Shown: piece after piece, positions 1 to 7,520 of the stretch
Layout of the letters: each line of letters starts with the position of its first letter
Position numbering within the stretch: the stretch's first letter is position 1
DNA from: Novosphingobium capsulatum NBRC 12533
GTDB lineage: Bacteria > Pseudomonadota > Alphaproteobacteria > Sphingomonadales > Sphingomonadaceae
Reading direction: 5' to 3'
Assembly (NCBI RefSeq): GCF_001598375.1
Contig: NZ_BCYV01000030.1
Location: 1-36,588, forward strand
Length of the DNA: 36,588 nt
Made by a program: the position numbers and the translations under genes
Notes under the pieces: generated by a model
The model's database searches: none
What the model saw: the letters and a program-made list of their open reading frames with translations, nothing else
What the model was told of the DNA's origin: nothing

Positions 1-893
1 CGATCAAGGACGCGACGCTGAGCGCGGTGACGGCAGCGGGCCAGCTGGGCGACGTGGTTGCGCTGGTCGCGGGCGAAGGCGTCGATGGCGTAGCCCAGGC
101 CGCCGCGCAGATCGCCGGCGTTGCCGCCGTGCTCAAGGCCGATGACGCCGCCTATGCCCATGCGCTGGCGGAAAACGTCGCGCCGCTGGTGGCGGGCCTG
201 ATGGCCGATCACGACGCCTTCGTGGCGCCGGCCACGACCACCGGCAAGAACGTCGCGCCGCGCGTCGCTGCGCTGCTCGACGTGGCGCAGGTGTCGGATA
301 TTCTCTCGGTCGAAGGGCCCAAGACCTTCACCCGGCCGATCTATGCCGGCAATGCCATCGCCACGGTCGAATCGGGCGATGCCAAGCTGGTGGTGACGGT
401 GCGCGCCACCGCCTTTGCCAAGGCGGACGCGAGCGGCGGCAGCGCTGCGGTCGAGGCGGTGAGCGGCGCAGGCGATGCTGGCCTCTCCAGCTTCGTCGGC
501 GCGGAAATCGCCAAGAGCGAGCGTCCCGAACTGACCAGCGCCAAGATCATCGTCTCGGGCGGCCGCGCCTTGAAGGACGCGGAAACCTTTGCCGCGACGA
601 TCACCCCGCTGGCCGACAAGCTCGGCGCCGCGATCGGCGCGAGCCGCGCGGCAGTCGATGCCGGCTATGTGCCCAACGATTACCAGGTCGGCCAGACCGG
701 CAAGATCGTGGCGCCGCAGGTCTATGTCGCGGTGGGCATTTCCGGGGCGATCCAGCACCTTGCCGGCATGAAGGACTCAAAGACCATCATCGCCATCAAC
801 AAGGATGAAGACGCGCCGATCTTCCAGGTGGCCGACGTGGGCTTGGTGGCTGATCTGTTTACTGCCGTGCCGGAACTGGTGGGCAAGCTTTGA
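1..893 (+). CDS. etfA: Electron transfer flavoprotein alpha subunit, 5'-truncated by the window edge
   Basis: This is the FAD-binding alpha subunit of the EtfAB heterodimer, which collects electrons from acyl-CoA and other flavoprotein dehydrogenases and passes them to ETF:ubiquinone oxidoreductase. The frame is open from base 3, with 296 residues visible against a family length of about 310, so roughly 15 N-terminal residues lie outside; the GTG at 27 is an internal codon. The C-terminal FAD domain is clear: SGGRALKDAETF, then GASRAAVDAGYVPNDYQVGQTGK, quoted here only as a landmark near positions 640-705, then VAVGISGAIQHLAGM and AINKDEDAPIF. etfB is expected just upstream but is not in view. 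The gene ends 134 bp before the convergent cysE stop, with a double palindrome between them. Confidence 0.95.
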   Translation, partial: IKDATLSAVTAAGQLGDVVALVAGEGVDGVAQAAAQIAGVAAVLKADDAAYAHALAENVAPLVAGLMADHDAFVAPATTTGKNVAPRVAALLDVAQVSDILSVEGPKTFTRPIYAGNAIATVESGDAKLVVTVRATAFAKADASGGSAAVEAVSGAGDAGLSSFVGAEIAKSERPELTSAKIIVSGGRALKDAETFAATITPLADKLGAAIGASRAAVDAGYVPNDYQVGQTGKIVAPQVYVAVGISGAIQHLAGMKDSKTIIAINKDEDAPIFQVADVGLVADLFTAVPELVGKL

Positions 894-904
894 TCTTGAC
901 GTAA

Positions 905-1002
905 CATGCCCTCCCCCAGCCCCTCCCGCCAGCGGGAGGGGAGTTTAGGGGCACCACTGAAAGTCCCCCTCCCGCTGGCGGGAGGGGTTAGGGGAGGGCA
1001 TG
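905..1002. repeat. Nested pair of inverted 22-bp palindromes between convergent genes
   Basis: Two 22-bp near-palindromes lie at 920-941 and 966-987. Each has 10-bp C/G arms (cccctcccgc / gcgggagggg) around a 2-base centre, and the second is the exact reverse complement of the first. The flanks also mirror each other, with catgccctcccc at 905 and ggggagggcatg ending at 1002. The RNA could fold as two hairpins or as one long stem. There is no T tract, so it is not a standard intrinsic terminator, although its place between the convergent etfA and cysE suits a bidirectional transcription block. It may belong to a dispersed palindromic repeat family, but that is inference. Confidence 0.85.
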
Positions 1003-1027
1003 TTTCGGGCCCCAAGCCCGAAAACAA

Positions 1028-1978
1028 TCAATCGCAGGGATCGCCCGCTTCCACGGTAACGCTCGCCTGGGTCTGGCGCACGCGGCTGCCCGGGGGAACG
1101 GAGCGTGTCAGCCAGACATTGCCGCCGATGACCGAGCAGCGGCCGATGGTGACGCGGCCCAGGATCGTGGCGCCGGCGTAGATCGTCACGTCATCCTCGA
1201 TGATCGGATGGCGCGCCTCGTCCTTGACCAGGCGGCCTTCCTCGTCGGTGCTGAAACTCCGCGCGCCGAGCGTCACCGCTTGGTAGATCCGCACCCGTTT
1301 GCCGATGATCGCGGTCTGCCCGATCACCACACCGGTGCCGTGATCGATGAAGAAACGCTCACCAATCGTGGCGCCGGGATGAATGTCGATGCCGGTGCGG
1401 GAGTGGGCGATTTCGGCCAGGATGCGCGCCACCAGCGGGGCGCCCAGCTTGTAAAGCTCGTGCGCCACGCGGTGATGCAGCACGGCAGTGACGAACGGAT
1501 AGCACAGCAGCACTTCATCGACGCACCGCGCGGCGGGATCGCCGTCGAACGCGGCTTCCACGTCGCTGTCGAGCAGGCGGCGGATTTCGGGCAGGCGCGC
1601 GGCGAGCGCGGTGACGATGCGGTTGACCTCGGCATCGACAGTGGCGTTGCAATCCTGGGGATAGCTGTAGTGCAGTTCCATCCGCACTTGCGCGGCCAGC
1701 AGGGGCAGGGCCGATTGCAGGCTGGCGGCAACGAAGATGTCTTCGTTGGCGGCGGTCACTTCGGCCGGGCCCAGGCGCAGCGGGAACAATGCGGCGGCCA
1801 GTACATCGATGATCCGGCCCAGCGCGTGGCGCGAGGGGAAGCCGACCGCGCCGTAATCGCCGCGCTTGCTGCGTGCATCGCGCCAGCCCTCGCGCACCCG
1901 GCGCAGGTGCGCGACAACATCGTCGATGGCAAACGGCGGCTCGGGAAATTCGACCTCGGCCTTGCCCATATCCCTCAT
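1028..1978 (-). CDS. cysE: Serine O-acetyltransferase
   Basis: It transfers acetyl from acetyl-CoA to L-serine, giving O-acetylserine, the acceptor for sulfide in cysteine synthesis (cytoplasmic). The 316-residue protein has an alpha-helical N-terminal part and a C-terminal left-handed beta-helix of hexapeptide repeats (about residues 194-300). It shows TGIDIHPGATIG, then DHGTGVVIGQTA with His213 in the place of a catalytic histidine, then an insertion with charged residues and IGGNVWL. Length and insertion resemble the longer SrpH/EpsC-like branch rather than the short E. coli enzyme. ATG 1978 was chosen because an AGGAAGG precedes it; ATG 1969 is possible. The start lies beside a strong inverted repeat at 2018-2057. 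Confidence 0.9.
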   Translation of the reverse strand: MRDMGKAEVEFPEPPFAIDDVVAHLRRVREGWRDARSKRGDYGAVGFPSRHALGRIIDVLAAALFPLRLGPAEVTAANEDIFVAASLQSALPLLAAQVRMELHYSYPQDCNATVDAEVNRIVTALAARLPEIRRLLDSDVEAAFDGDPAARCVDEVLLCYPFVTAVLHHRVAHELYKLGAPLVARILAEIAHSRTGIDIHPGATIGERFFIDHGTGVVIGQTAIIGKRVRIYQAVTLGARSFSTDEEGRLVKDEARHPIIEDDVTIYAGATILGRVTIGRCSVIGGNVWLTRSVPPGSRVRQTQASVTVEAGDPCD

Positions 1979-2017
1979 GTCCTTCCTGCGCCTTGCCGCC
2001 GGCCGATCAGGGGCCGT

Positions 2018-2057
2018 CGTGGCTGTGGCGCATCATATAGGATGTGCCACAGCCACG
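2018..2057. promoter_or_regulatory. 17-bp inverted repeat in the cysE upstream region
   Basis: The left arm 2018-2034 and right arm 2041-2057 are reverse complements apart from one G-U-type pair, around the 6-base AT-rich centre atatag. It sits 40 bp upstream of the cysE start and 61 bp from the end of the upstream leftward gene. On the minus strand the arms are not followed by a T run, which argues against a simple terminator. It could be an operator overlapping the cysE promoter or a leader hairpin. The repeat is seen directly; its function is inferred. Confidence 0.7.
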
Positions 2058-2117
2058 GAAAGGGGGCCTTGCGGGAATGTTGCCAGTTGTTTGCGCGGCG
2101 TTAGGCCGGCGCGGCGG

Positions 2118-2975
2118 CTAGAGCCCGGCCGCCGCCAGGCGCGCGGCCGTGGCATCGCCGTGGGCAAAGCGTGCGGCCTCGATCACGAGGTCGGCCGACG
2201 GACGCACCCCGGTATAGAGTACGAACTGCTCCACTGCCTGAAGGACGATGACCTCGGCCCCCGAAACGACCGGCTTTCCGGCTGCCAGCGCGGCAAGGAT
2301 GAACGGGGTTTGCGCCGGTTGGGCCACCACGTCGAACGCCACATCTGCGGCGGCGATCATCTCGGCCGGGAAGGCCAGCGCCTGGGCATCGGGGCCTTCC
2401 ATGCCCAGCGGCGTCACGTTGACCAGCAGCGGCGCGCCGGCGGCCGGCACGTCGCTGGCCCAAGCAAAGCCATAGCGTTCGGCAAGCGCCGGGCCGGCCA
2501 CGGCGTTGCGCGCCACGACCGTGCCCTGGGTAAAACCCGCATCGCGCAGCGCCGCGACCACGGCCTTGGCCATGCCGCCGCTGCCCCGCAGGATGAAGGG
2601 CTGGGCTGGATCGGCGGGACTGGCCTCGATCAACTGGCGGCAGGCGGTATAATCGGTGTTGTAGCCGGTAAGGTGGCCGTCATCGTTGACGATGGTGTTG
2701 ACGCTGTCGATCGCGAGCGCGGAGGGTTCCAGCGTATCGAGCAGCGGGATCACCGCTTCCTTGAACGGCATCGAGATCGCGCTGCCGCGAATATCCAGCG
2801 CGCGGATGCCGGCAACGGCCGCCGGCAGATCGCGCGTGGAGAAAGACTTGTAGATAAAATCGAGGCCCAGTGCCTCATAAAGGTAGTTGTGCAGCCGCGA
2901 TCCGGCATTGCCGGGGCGGCCCGACAGCGACATGCACAGGCGGGTATCGCGGCCGATGGGGGGCTTGGTGGGCAT
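2118..2975 (-). CDS. Shikimate 5-dehydrogenase-like protein (AroE family, SDHL-type)
   Basis: The 285-residue protein has the AroE fold: an N-terminal substrate domain and an NAD(P)-binding Rossmann domain. Lys72 in SAISMPFK and Asp108 in NTDY match the catalytic Lys/Asp pair. The start LCMSLSGRPGNAGSRLHNYL differs from the canonical AroE substrate loop (G-x-P-x-x-H-S-x-S-P). It resembles, from memory, the Haemophilus influenzae HI0607 shikimate-dehydrogenase-like branch, which is poorly active on shikimate. The Rossmann loop reads RGSGGMAKAVVAAL. ATG 2975 has AGGAG five bases upstream; the open frame continues further back to 3839 but that part is not AroE-like and overlaps the opposite hydrolase gene. 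The AroE family is near certain; the true substrate is open. Confidence 0.88.
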   Translation of the reverse strand: MPTKPPIGRDTRLCMSLSGRPGNAGSRLHNYLYEALGLDFIYKSFSTRDLPAAVAGIRALDIRGSAISMPFKEAVIPLLDTLEPSALAIDSVNTIVNDDGHLTGYNTDYTACRQLIEASPADPAQPFILRGSGGMAKAVVAALRDAGFTQGTVVARNAVAGPALAERYGFAWASDVPAAGAPLLVNVTPLGMEGPDAQALAFPAEMIAAADVAFDVVAQPAQTPFILAALAAGKPVVSGAEVIVLQAVEQFVLYTGVRPSADLVIEAARFAHGDATAARLAAAGL

Positions 2976-3110
2976 TGAGGCTCCTGGGGGAAGGGCTGAC
3001 GGTCGGCCCAGCCATGGCATGAATTGCCGGGGCAAGGCCAGCCTGTTGAGGCAGCTTGACAGGAGGCAGGGGTTGCCGCCAGCGCTGGCGAAACCGCAAC
3101 CTCTGCCACC

Positions 3111-3887
3111 ATGGTTTCCCGCATGATGCCACCGCTTGCGATCGTTCTGGCCGGGCGAAGCAACACCGCCAAGCGATCCGATATCCTGACCCGCGTTGCC
3201 CGCAAGTTTGGCGAGCGCGGGCAACCGGTTTTCGTGTTTGAATCCCCGCGCCATGCCGCATCGGAGGGGATCAACCGCCGCCTGGAACAGGCCCTGCCAG
3301 GCATTGCGCGCAGCACGGGCCAGGCGCTGTCGTGGCCGCGCCTGGCCGCCTGGTACGCGGTCAAGACCGCGCTGGCCTGCGCCAGCCCGCACCGTATCGA
3401 CTTTCTCATGGCGGCACTGCTGCCGCCGTGGCTGATCGCCAGCTGGGAATTGCAGCGGTTCATCGAAAGCCTGCCGCAGCAGCGAATCATGGTGGTGACG
3501 CATTCGGCCGGTGGCGTGGCGGCCACACGGATTGCGGCCCACGCGAAAGTGCGCGCGATCGCCAGCTTTGGCTATCCCTTTCGCCACCCGGAACGGCGGC
3601 GCGAAGCCTATCGCACGCGGCACCTGCGCGCGGTGGCCAAGCCGATGGTGGTGATCCAGGGCCGCAGCGATGCCTATGGCGGCGATCCCGCGCAGTTTGG
3701 CCGCTTTCTTGGCCCGGCATGCGCGATCGTTTCGCTCGAGTGCGACCACGAATACCACGGTCTGGACGATGGCGCGTTCGCGCGCGCCTGGGAGGCCATT
3801 GATCACGTGCATGATCTGGCCTGTCAGAAGGAATCCCAAGCGCCACGGCTGGATTGCGCCACGAGCGTTTCAGGACAGACGTGTTGA
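3111..3887 (+). CDS. Alpha/beta hydrolase, substrate unknown
   Basis: This is a 258-residue cytoplasmic alpha/beta hydrolase without a signal peptide. The nucleophile Ser132 sits in VVTHSAGG at the expected elbow, Asp187 in IQGRSDAYGG, and His213 or His216 in CDHEYHG, so the catalytic triad is complete. The N-terminal strand IVLAGRSN and the layout recall small KANL3/TEX30- or dienelactone-hydrolase-like proteins, but I cannot name a substrate. It is divergent from the AroE-like gene across 135 bp. ATG 3111 lacks a clear ribosome-binding site, and ATG 3123 is an alternative. The last 18 bases overlap the 3' end of the convergent LysR gene. Confidence 0.8.
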   Translation: MVSRMMPPLAIVLAGRSNTAKRSDILTRVARKFGERGQPVFVFESPRHAASEGINRRLEQALPGIARSTGQALSWPRLAAWYAVKTALACASPHRIDFLMAALLPPWLIASWELQRFIESLPQQRIMVVTHSAGGVAATRIAAHAKVRAIASFGYPFRHPERRREAYRTRHLRAVAKPMVVIQGRSDAYGGDPAQFGRFLGPACAIVSLECDHEYHGLDDGAFARAWEAIDHVHDLACQKESQAPRLDCATSVSGQTC

Positions 3888-4781
3888 AGATCGACACTGC
3901 GCGATGACGGTCTCGCGCAGCCAGCGATGCGCAGGATCGGCGTCCATGCGCGGATGCCACAGCGCGGCAACGGCGATGTCGGGTGTTTCAACCGGCAGCG
4001 CGAAGCGCACAAGCCCATCCGAGAACCATGGGTCGGACAGACAGGATTGCGGCACCAGCGCGACCAGATCGGACTGGCGGGCAATCCGCAAGGCATCCGG
4101 GAAACCTGGCACTACGGCGACGATCTCCCGCTGCAGCCCGAGCGCTGCCAGCATGTCATCGACGGGTCCGGTCGATTGTCCGCGCCGCGACACGACGACA
4201 TGCTTGGCGGCCGCATAGCGATCCGCGGTCATCGCTGCTGACAACAGGGGATGCCCCTCTCTTGCCGCGCCGATGAAACGGTCACGAAAAAGCAGCTGTG
4301 TTCGCACCTCGGGCGCAAAATCGCCAAGAACTCCGATTTCAAGGTCGATCGTTCCGTCCCGCAGTGGCCCAGCCTCCTTGATGGGCTTTGGGGCAAAGCG
4401 CAGGCGCGCATGCGGTGCGGCGGCGACCACGGTCTTGACCAGGGAAGCGGAGAACAGCGCGATGAAGCCTTCGTTGGCGCGGATGGTGAAAGTCCGCTTG
4501 AGCGTAGCGAGATCGAGCGGCCCTTCGTGTGGCGTGAGAACATCGCGAACATCTCGCGCCAACGCATGAACACGCTCGCGCAGCATGATGGCGCGGGGAG
4601 TTGGCACCAGCCCACGGCCTGCCCGCACCAGCAGGGGATCGCCGGTCGCCGCCCGCAACCGTGCGAGCGTGCGGCTCATGGCCGATGGGCTGAGGCTCAA
4701 GCGACGCGCCGCAGCCGTCACGCTGCCTTCCGCCAGAAGTGCGTCCAGCGCCGACAACAGGTTAAGGTCAATGGTGTCCAT
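3870..4781 (-). CDS. LysR-family transcriptional regulator
   Basis: This is a DNA-binding regulator of 303 residues, the usual LysR length. The N-terminal winged helix-turn-helix (about residues 4-63) reads LNLLSALDALLAEGSV, AAARRLSLSPSAMSRTLARLR and LLVRAGRGLVPT. A periplasmic-binding-like effector domain follows. ATG 4781 is preferred because the family starts as M-D-x-x-D-L-N-L-L; an upstream in-frame ATG at 4832 would add 17 atypical residues. It is divergent from the SDR gene over 132 bp, the classic arrangement in which a LysR protein controls its neighbour. The effector is unknown. Confidence 0.92.
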   Translation of the reverse strand: MDTIDLNLLSALDALLAEGSVTAAARRLSLSPSAMSRTLARLRAATGDPLLVRAGRGLVPTPRAIMLRERVHALARDVRDVLTPHEGPLDLATLKRTFTIRANEGFIALFSASLVKTVVAAAPHARLRFAPKPIKEAGPLRDGTIDLEIGVLGDFAPEVRTQLLFRDRFIGAAREGHPLLSAAMTADRYAAAKHVVVSRRGQSTGPVDDMLAALGLQREIVAVVPGFPDALRIARQSDLVALVPQSCLSDPWFSDGLVRFALPVETPDIAVAALWHPRMDADPAHRWLRETVIAQCRSSTRLS

Positions 4782-4913
4782 CGCCACATGATACGCGCTC
4801 TGGCGAACGTGGGATAGCGCATGACGCAACAACAGTTTGCATCCTGTGCGTCTGGTGCAGCTATCGAAAGCGGAAGATGATGGTCTTCAGCGGCAAAACC
4901 GAAAGGAATCACC

Positions 4914-5630
4914 ATGTTTTCCCAAGCCATTGGCGACACCGCCGGCACGATTCTCATCGTCGGCGCATCGCGCGGCCTTGGCCATGCGATGGCGGCAGAA
5001 TGTATCGCGCGGGGCTGGCATGTCGTCGGAACGGTGCGCGGCCCTGACCGCACTGCGTTGCACGACCTTGCCGATGCCCATCCAAGCCGCGTCGACATCG
5101 CGCAGCTCGACATGACGCAGCCAGCGCAGATTATGGCATTGCGCGAACGGCTGATGGGGAAGCAGTTCGACATCCTGTTCGTCAACGCGGGTACGGCCAA
5201 CCACAACCAGGACGAAACCATCGCGGAGGTTTCGACCGAAGAGTTCATTCGCGTGATGGTCACCAACGCGCTCAGCCCGCTAAGGGTGGTGGAAGGCTTG
5301 CAGGATTGCGTCGCGCCAGCGGGCCTGATCGGTGTCATGTCTTCGGGCCAGGGCAGTATCGCCAACAATGTGAATGGCGGGCACGAGGTCTATCGGGGCA
5401 CGAAGGCTGCGCTGAACCAGTACATGCGCAGCTATGCGGCGCGTCATGCCGATGATGGTCGGGCCAAGGTGCTTATGGCGCCGGGCTGGATCCGCACCAG
5501 ACTTGGCGGAGCCGAGGCGCCGTTCGGCATCGAGGAAACCGTGCCACAGATCGTCACCACGCTGCTCGCGCAGCGGGGAAAGCCCGGCCTGCATTATCTC
5601 GATCGGGAAGGGCGTACCGTTCCCTGGTGA
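4914..5630 (+). CDS. Short-chain dehydrogenase/reductase (SDR)
   Basis: This 238-residue NAD(P)-dependent oxidoreductase has the nucleotide motif GASRGLG at 17-23, FVNAGTA at 89-95, Ser143/Ser144, and Tyr160-x3-Lys164 in YRGTKAALNQY, so the active site is complete. The short length and overall look recall the CsgA/C-factor-like SDR group; the substrate cannot be told. GAAAGGA lies seven bases before ATG 4914. It is divergent from the LysR gene, which is its likely regulator (inference from arrangement only). Confidence 0.9.
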   Translation: MFSQAIGDTAGTILIVGASRGLGHAMAAECIARGWHVVGTVRGPDRTALHDLADAHPSRVDIAQLDMTQPAQIMALRERLMGKQFDILFVNAGTANHNQDETIAEVSTEEFIRVMVTNALSPLRVVEGLQDCVAPAGLIGVMSSGQGSIANNVNGGHEVYRGTKAALNQYMRSYAARHADDGRAKVLMAPGWIRTRLGGAEAPFGIEETVPQIVTTLLAQRGKPGLHYLDREGRTVPW

Positions 5631-5642
5631 GAATCGCTGGAA

Positions 5643-5719
5643 TGGCGCGCCCTGCAGGATTCGAACCTGCGGCCACCGGCTTAGAAGGCTGGTGCTCTAT
5701 CCAGCTGAGCTAAGGGCGC
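5643..5719 (-). tRNA. tRNA-Arg (anticodon TCT)
   Basis: Read on the minus strand, a full cloverleaf can be folded. The acceptor arms GCGCCCT/AGGGCGC are followed by G and an encoded CCA. The D arm is GCTC/GAGC, the anticodon loop CTTCTAA gives TCT, and the T arm is GCAGG-TTCGAAT-CCTGC. The anticodon stem CCAGC/GCCGG has an A-C mismatch in the middle. Anticodon TCT reads the rare AGA/AGG codons of this GC-rich genome. It lies in the 151-bp gap between the SDR and transporter genes. Confidence 0.95.
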
Positions 5720-5781
5720 GCACAGCCGTGCCCATAAGACGGCTTTGCCTTTGGTGCAAATGGCGATAGCAGTTCATCCCC

Positions 5782-6585
5782 ATGAACGATCCCGCATCCG
5801 CATCGGCGCCGCTTGAAAAGATCGGCGGCAAGCTCGGCGCACGCCGCCATTTCCGCTTTTTCGACTACATGATGGCCGCGTTCGTGGCGATCCTGCTGCT
5901 GTCGAACCTGATCGGCGCGTCAAAGCTGTCGAGCGTGGGCGGCTTCACCTTTGGCGCGGGCATCCTGTTCTTCCCGATTTCCTACATTCTGGGGGACGTG
6001 CTCACCGAGGTATATGGCTATGCCAACGCGCGGCGCTGCGTGTGGGTGGGCTTTTTCGCGCTGCTGTTCATGGCGGTGATGAGCTTTGTGGTGGTGGCGA
6101 TGCCGCCGGCGGCCGATTGGGGCTGCGCATCCAGCGGCGATCCGCAGTTTGCCGGACTCGTGGCAAAGAGTTCCGCCGGAGCGGTTTGCCAGACCACCTA
6201 TGTCTCGGTGTTCGGCAGCACCTGGCGCATCGTGCTGGCCTCGGTCACGGCATTCTGGGCCGGGGAATTCGTCAATTCCTTCGTGATGGCGCGGATGAAG
6301 GTGTGGACGGGCGGCAAATACCTGTTCACCCGCACCTGGGGCTCGACGATTGCCGGGCAGGCGATCGACAGCCTGATCTTCTATCCCGTGGCGTTCCTGG
6401 GCACCTGGACCAATGCCGATGTGGTGCATGTGATGATCACCAACTGGGCGATGAAGGTGCTGTGGGAAGTGGTGCTCACCCCGGTGACCTATGCCGTGGT
6501 CAATTTCCTCAAGCGGCGCGAAGGTGTGGATGTCTATGACACCGACACCGATTTCTCGCCGTTTGCCCGCACCGCTTCGGTGTGA
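5782..6585 (+). CDS. yhhQ: Queuosine-precursor transporter, VUT/YhhQ family
   Basis: This inner-membrane protein of the VUT (YhhQ, DUF165) family imports 7-cyano-7-deazaguanine or related precursors for queuosine modification of tRNA. It has 267 residues with about six hydrophobic segments. Family landmarks include LLSNLIGASKL, FPISYILGDVLTEVYGYANARR and, in the second half, GSTIAGQAIDSLIFYP. A polar loop of about 40 residues (near 110-135) is longer than in E. coli YhhQ. No queuosine biosynthesis gene is adjacent. It is convergent with the PspC gene. Confidence 0.9.
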   Translation: MNDPASASAPLEKIGGKLGARRHFRFFDYMMAAFVAILLLSNLIGASKLSSVGGFTFGAGILFFPISYILGDVLTEVYGYANARRCVWVGFFALLFMAVMSFVVVAMPPAADWGCASSGDPQFAGLVAKSSAGAVCQTTYVSVFGSTWRIVLASVTAFWAGEFVNSFVMARMKVWTGGKYLFTRTWGSTIAGQAIDSLIFYPVAFLGTWTNADVVHVMITNWAMKVLWEVVLTPVTYAVVNFLKRREGVDVYDTDTDFSPFARTASV

Positions 6586-6627
6586 AGGGGTGCGGGTCGG
6601 CGCCGGTGGTGGTGTCGGTGGCCCGCA

Positions 6628-6858
6628 TCAATCGGCGATCAGGGCGATGGCCAGGTAGATCAGCAGCAGCGAGCCAAAGCCCAGCAGGGTGCCGGCGATC
6701 CAGGCCACGCGCACCAGCGTGACATCGAGATCGAGCGCGTCGGCCATGCCGGCGCAAACGCCGAAGATCTTACCGTTGGCGCGGTCGCGGCGGAAAATGC
6801 TGCCACGGCGGCGGGCGGGGCGGACGGGGCTATCGTCAAAGCGCAGGTCGGTCATCAT
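6628..6858 (-). CDS. PspC-domain membrane protein
   Basis: This 76-residue protein consists of a basic N-terminal tail followed by a PspC domain: GKIFGVCAGMADALDLD, then a hydrophobic segment LVRVAWIAGTLLGFGSLLLI ending in LAIALIAD. PspC proteins of proteobacteria sit in the inner membrane and take part in envelope-stress responses; here no pspA or pspF is nearby. ATG 6858 overlaps the stop of the preceding small gene as ATGA, so translation is probably coupled. ATG 6855 is the alternative. Confidence 0.88.
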   Translation of the reverse strand: MMTDLRFDDSPVRPARRRGSIFRRDRANGKIFGVCAGMADALDLDVTLVRVAWIAGTLLGFGSLLLIYLAIALIAD

Positions 6859-6995
6859 GCGATCTCCACGGCGGAAGTGGTGCCCTGGGCAGTGGCGGCC
6901 GGCGTCTGCACGGTCTGGCCGATGAGGGCGAGCGAGAGGGCGAGGGCGGCGACGGCGGCCGAGGTGCGGCCGGCGATGGAAAGCAAGGTCTGCAT
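6855..6995 (-). CDS. Small 46-residue hydrophobic/secreted protein upstream of pspC
   Basis: This short gene is supported by an AGGGAG ribosome-binding site eight bases before ATG 6995, an ATGA overlap with the PspC gene, and a coherent product. The product starts MQTLLSIAGR and has a hydrophobic stretch AAVAALALSLALIG, then a Thr/Ala/Gln-rich tail. It could be a secreted peptide with a signal sequence or a single-span membrane peptide. It is not PspB-like. I do not recognise a family. Confidence 0.65.
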   Translation of the reverse strand: MQTLLSIAGRTSAAVAALALSLALIGQTVQTPAATAQGTTSAVEIA

Positions 6996-7520
6996 GGTGA
7001 TTACTCCCTGAATGTGGCGCCGGATGATCGCATCCGGCCGATGTCCCTTGCTTTGCATGGGGCGTGCCAAATTCAGAAAATGGCGGTTTTCTGCGCTTTC
7101 TCTTCGCCTGTCTTGCCCGTGAACGCAGAATGAATGCCAAGGATTGGGATTATTCACCGATAATTTGGATGATGGATTTCCTGGCTGACGCGATTCGCAT
7201 GCCGCGCAGCTTTGTCAGGGCGGGGACCGGCCTTCTTCCCCCTTTGGAAGGCTGGCGCCGATGCAGGCCGGGCGGGCCATGCATCAGGCGTTGCCGGAGC
7301 AATCCGGCGGTTCCCGCCTCCCTTGCGATCAAAGGCCGAGTGGCGTGGCTTTGTTCTTGCAATTTTCCGCCGCCTCCCTTATCTGCACATTCATCCCGAC
7401 ATTGTGAAGGCAAGAGCGGGCTGGCGCCAGACGGGGCCGGCGCGAAACTTCGTTGCTGAAACGGTGTGGCCTGAAGTGGCTTGACGCGCCGAGGGCGTGC
7501 GCGGGAATATTGGAGACGGC
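6996..7520. other. Long non-coding gap holding divergent upstream regions
   Basis: These 525 bp separate the leftward small-peptide/pspC genes from rimP. I see no convincing gene; the open frames here have no family-like content. A perfect 8-bp hairpin (gccggatg-atcg-catccggc, 7019-7038) lies in the leader of the leftward genes, and a sigma70-like promoter candidate for rimP is listed separately. The stretch around 7125-7170 is noticeably richer in A/T. Confidence 0.6.
7357..7384 (+). promoter_or_regulatory. Candidate sigma70-type promoter of the rimP-nusA-ylxR-infB operon
   Basis: TTGCAA (7357-7362) and TTATCT (7379-7384) are separated by 16 bp, a near-consensus pair in a GC-rich genome. 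They lie 137 bp upstream of the rimP start, which leaves a long leader. This is a single-site match by eye. Confidence 0.4.

Noticed and set aside
1208..2104. 298-codon plus-strand frame opposite cysE
   Set aside because: Antisense to a clear serine acetyltransferase; no recognisable motif.
2976..3839. N-terminal extension of the AroE-like gene up to 3839
   Set aside because: The extra 288 codons are antisense to a hydrolase with a complete catalytic triad, and a good ribosome-binding site exists at 2980.
4782..4913. LysR operator (T-N11-A dyad) in the divergent LysR/SDR region
   Set aside because: Several short imperfect dyads are possible but none stands out; the control is inferred only from gene arrangement.
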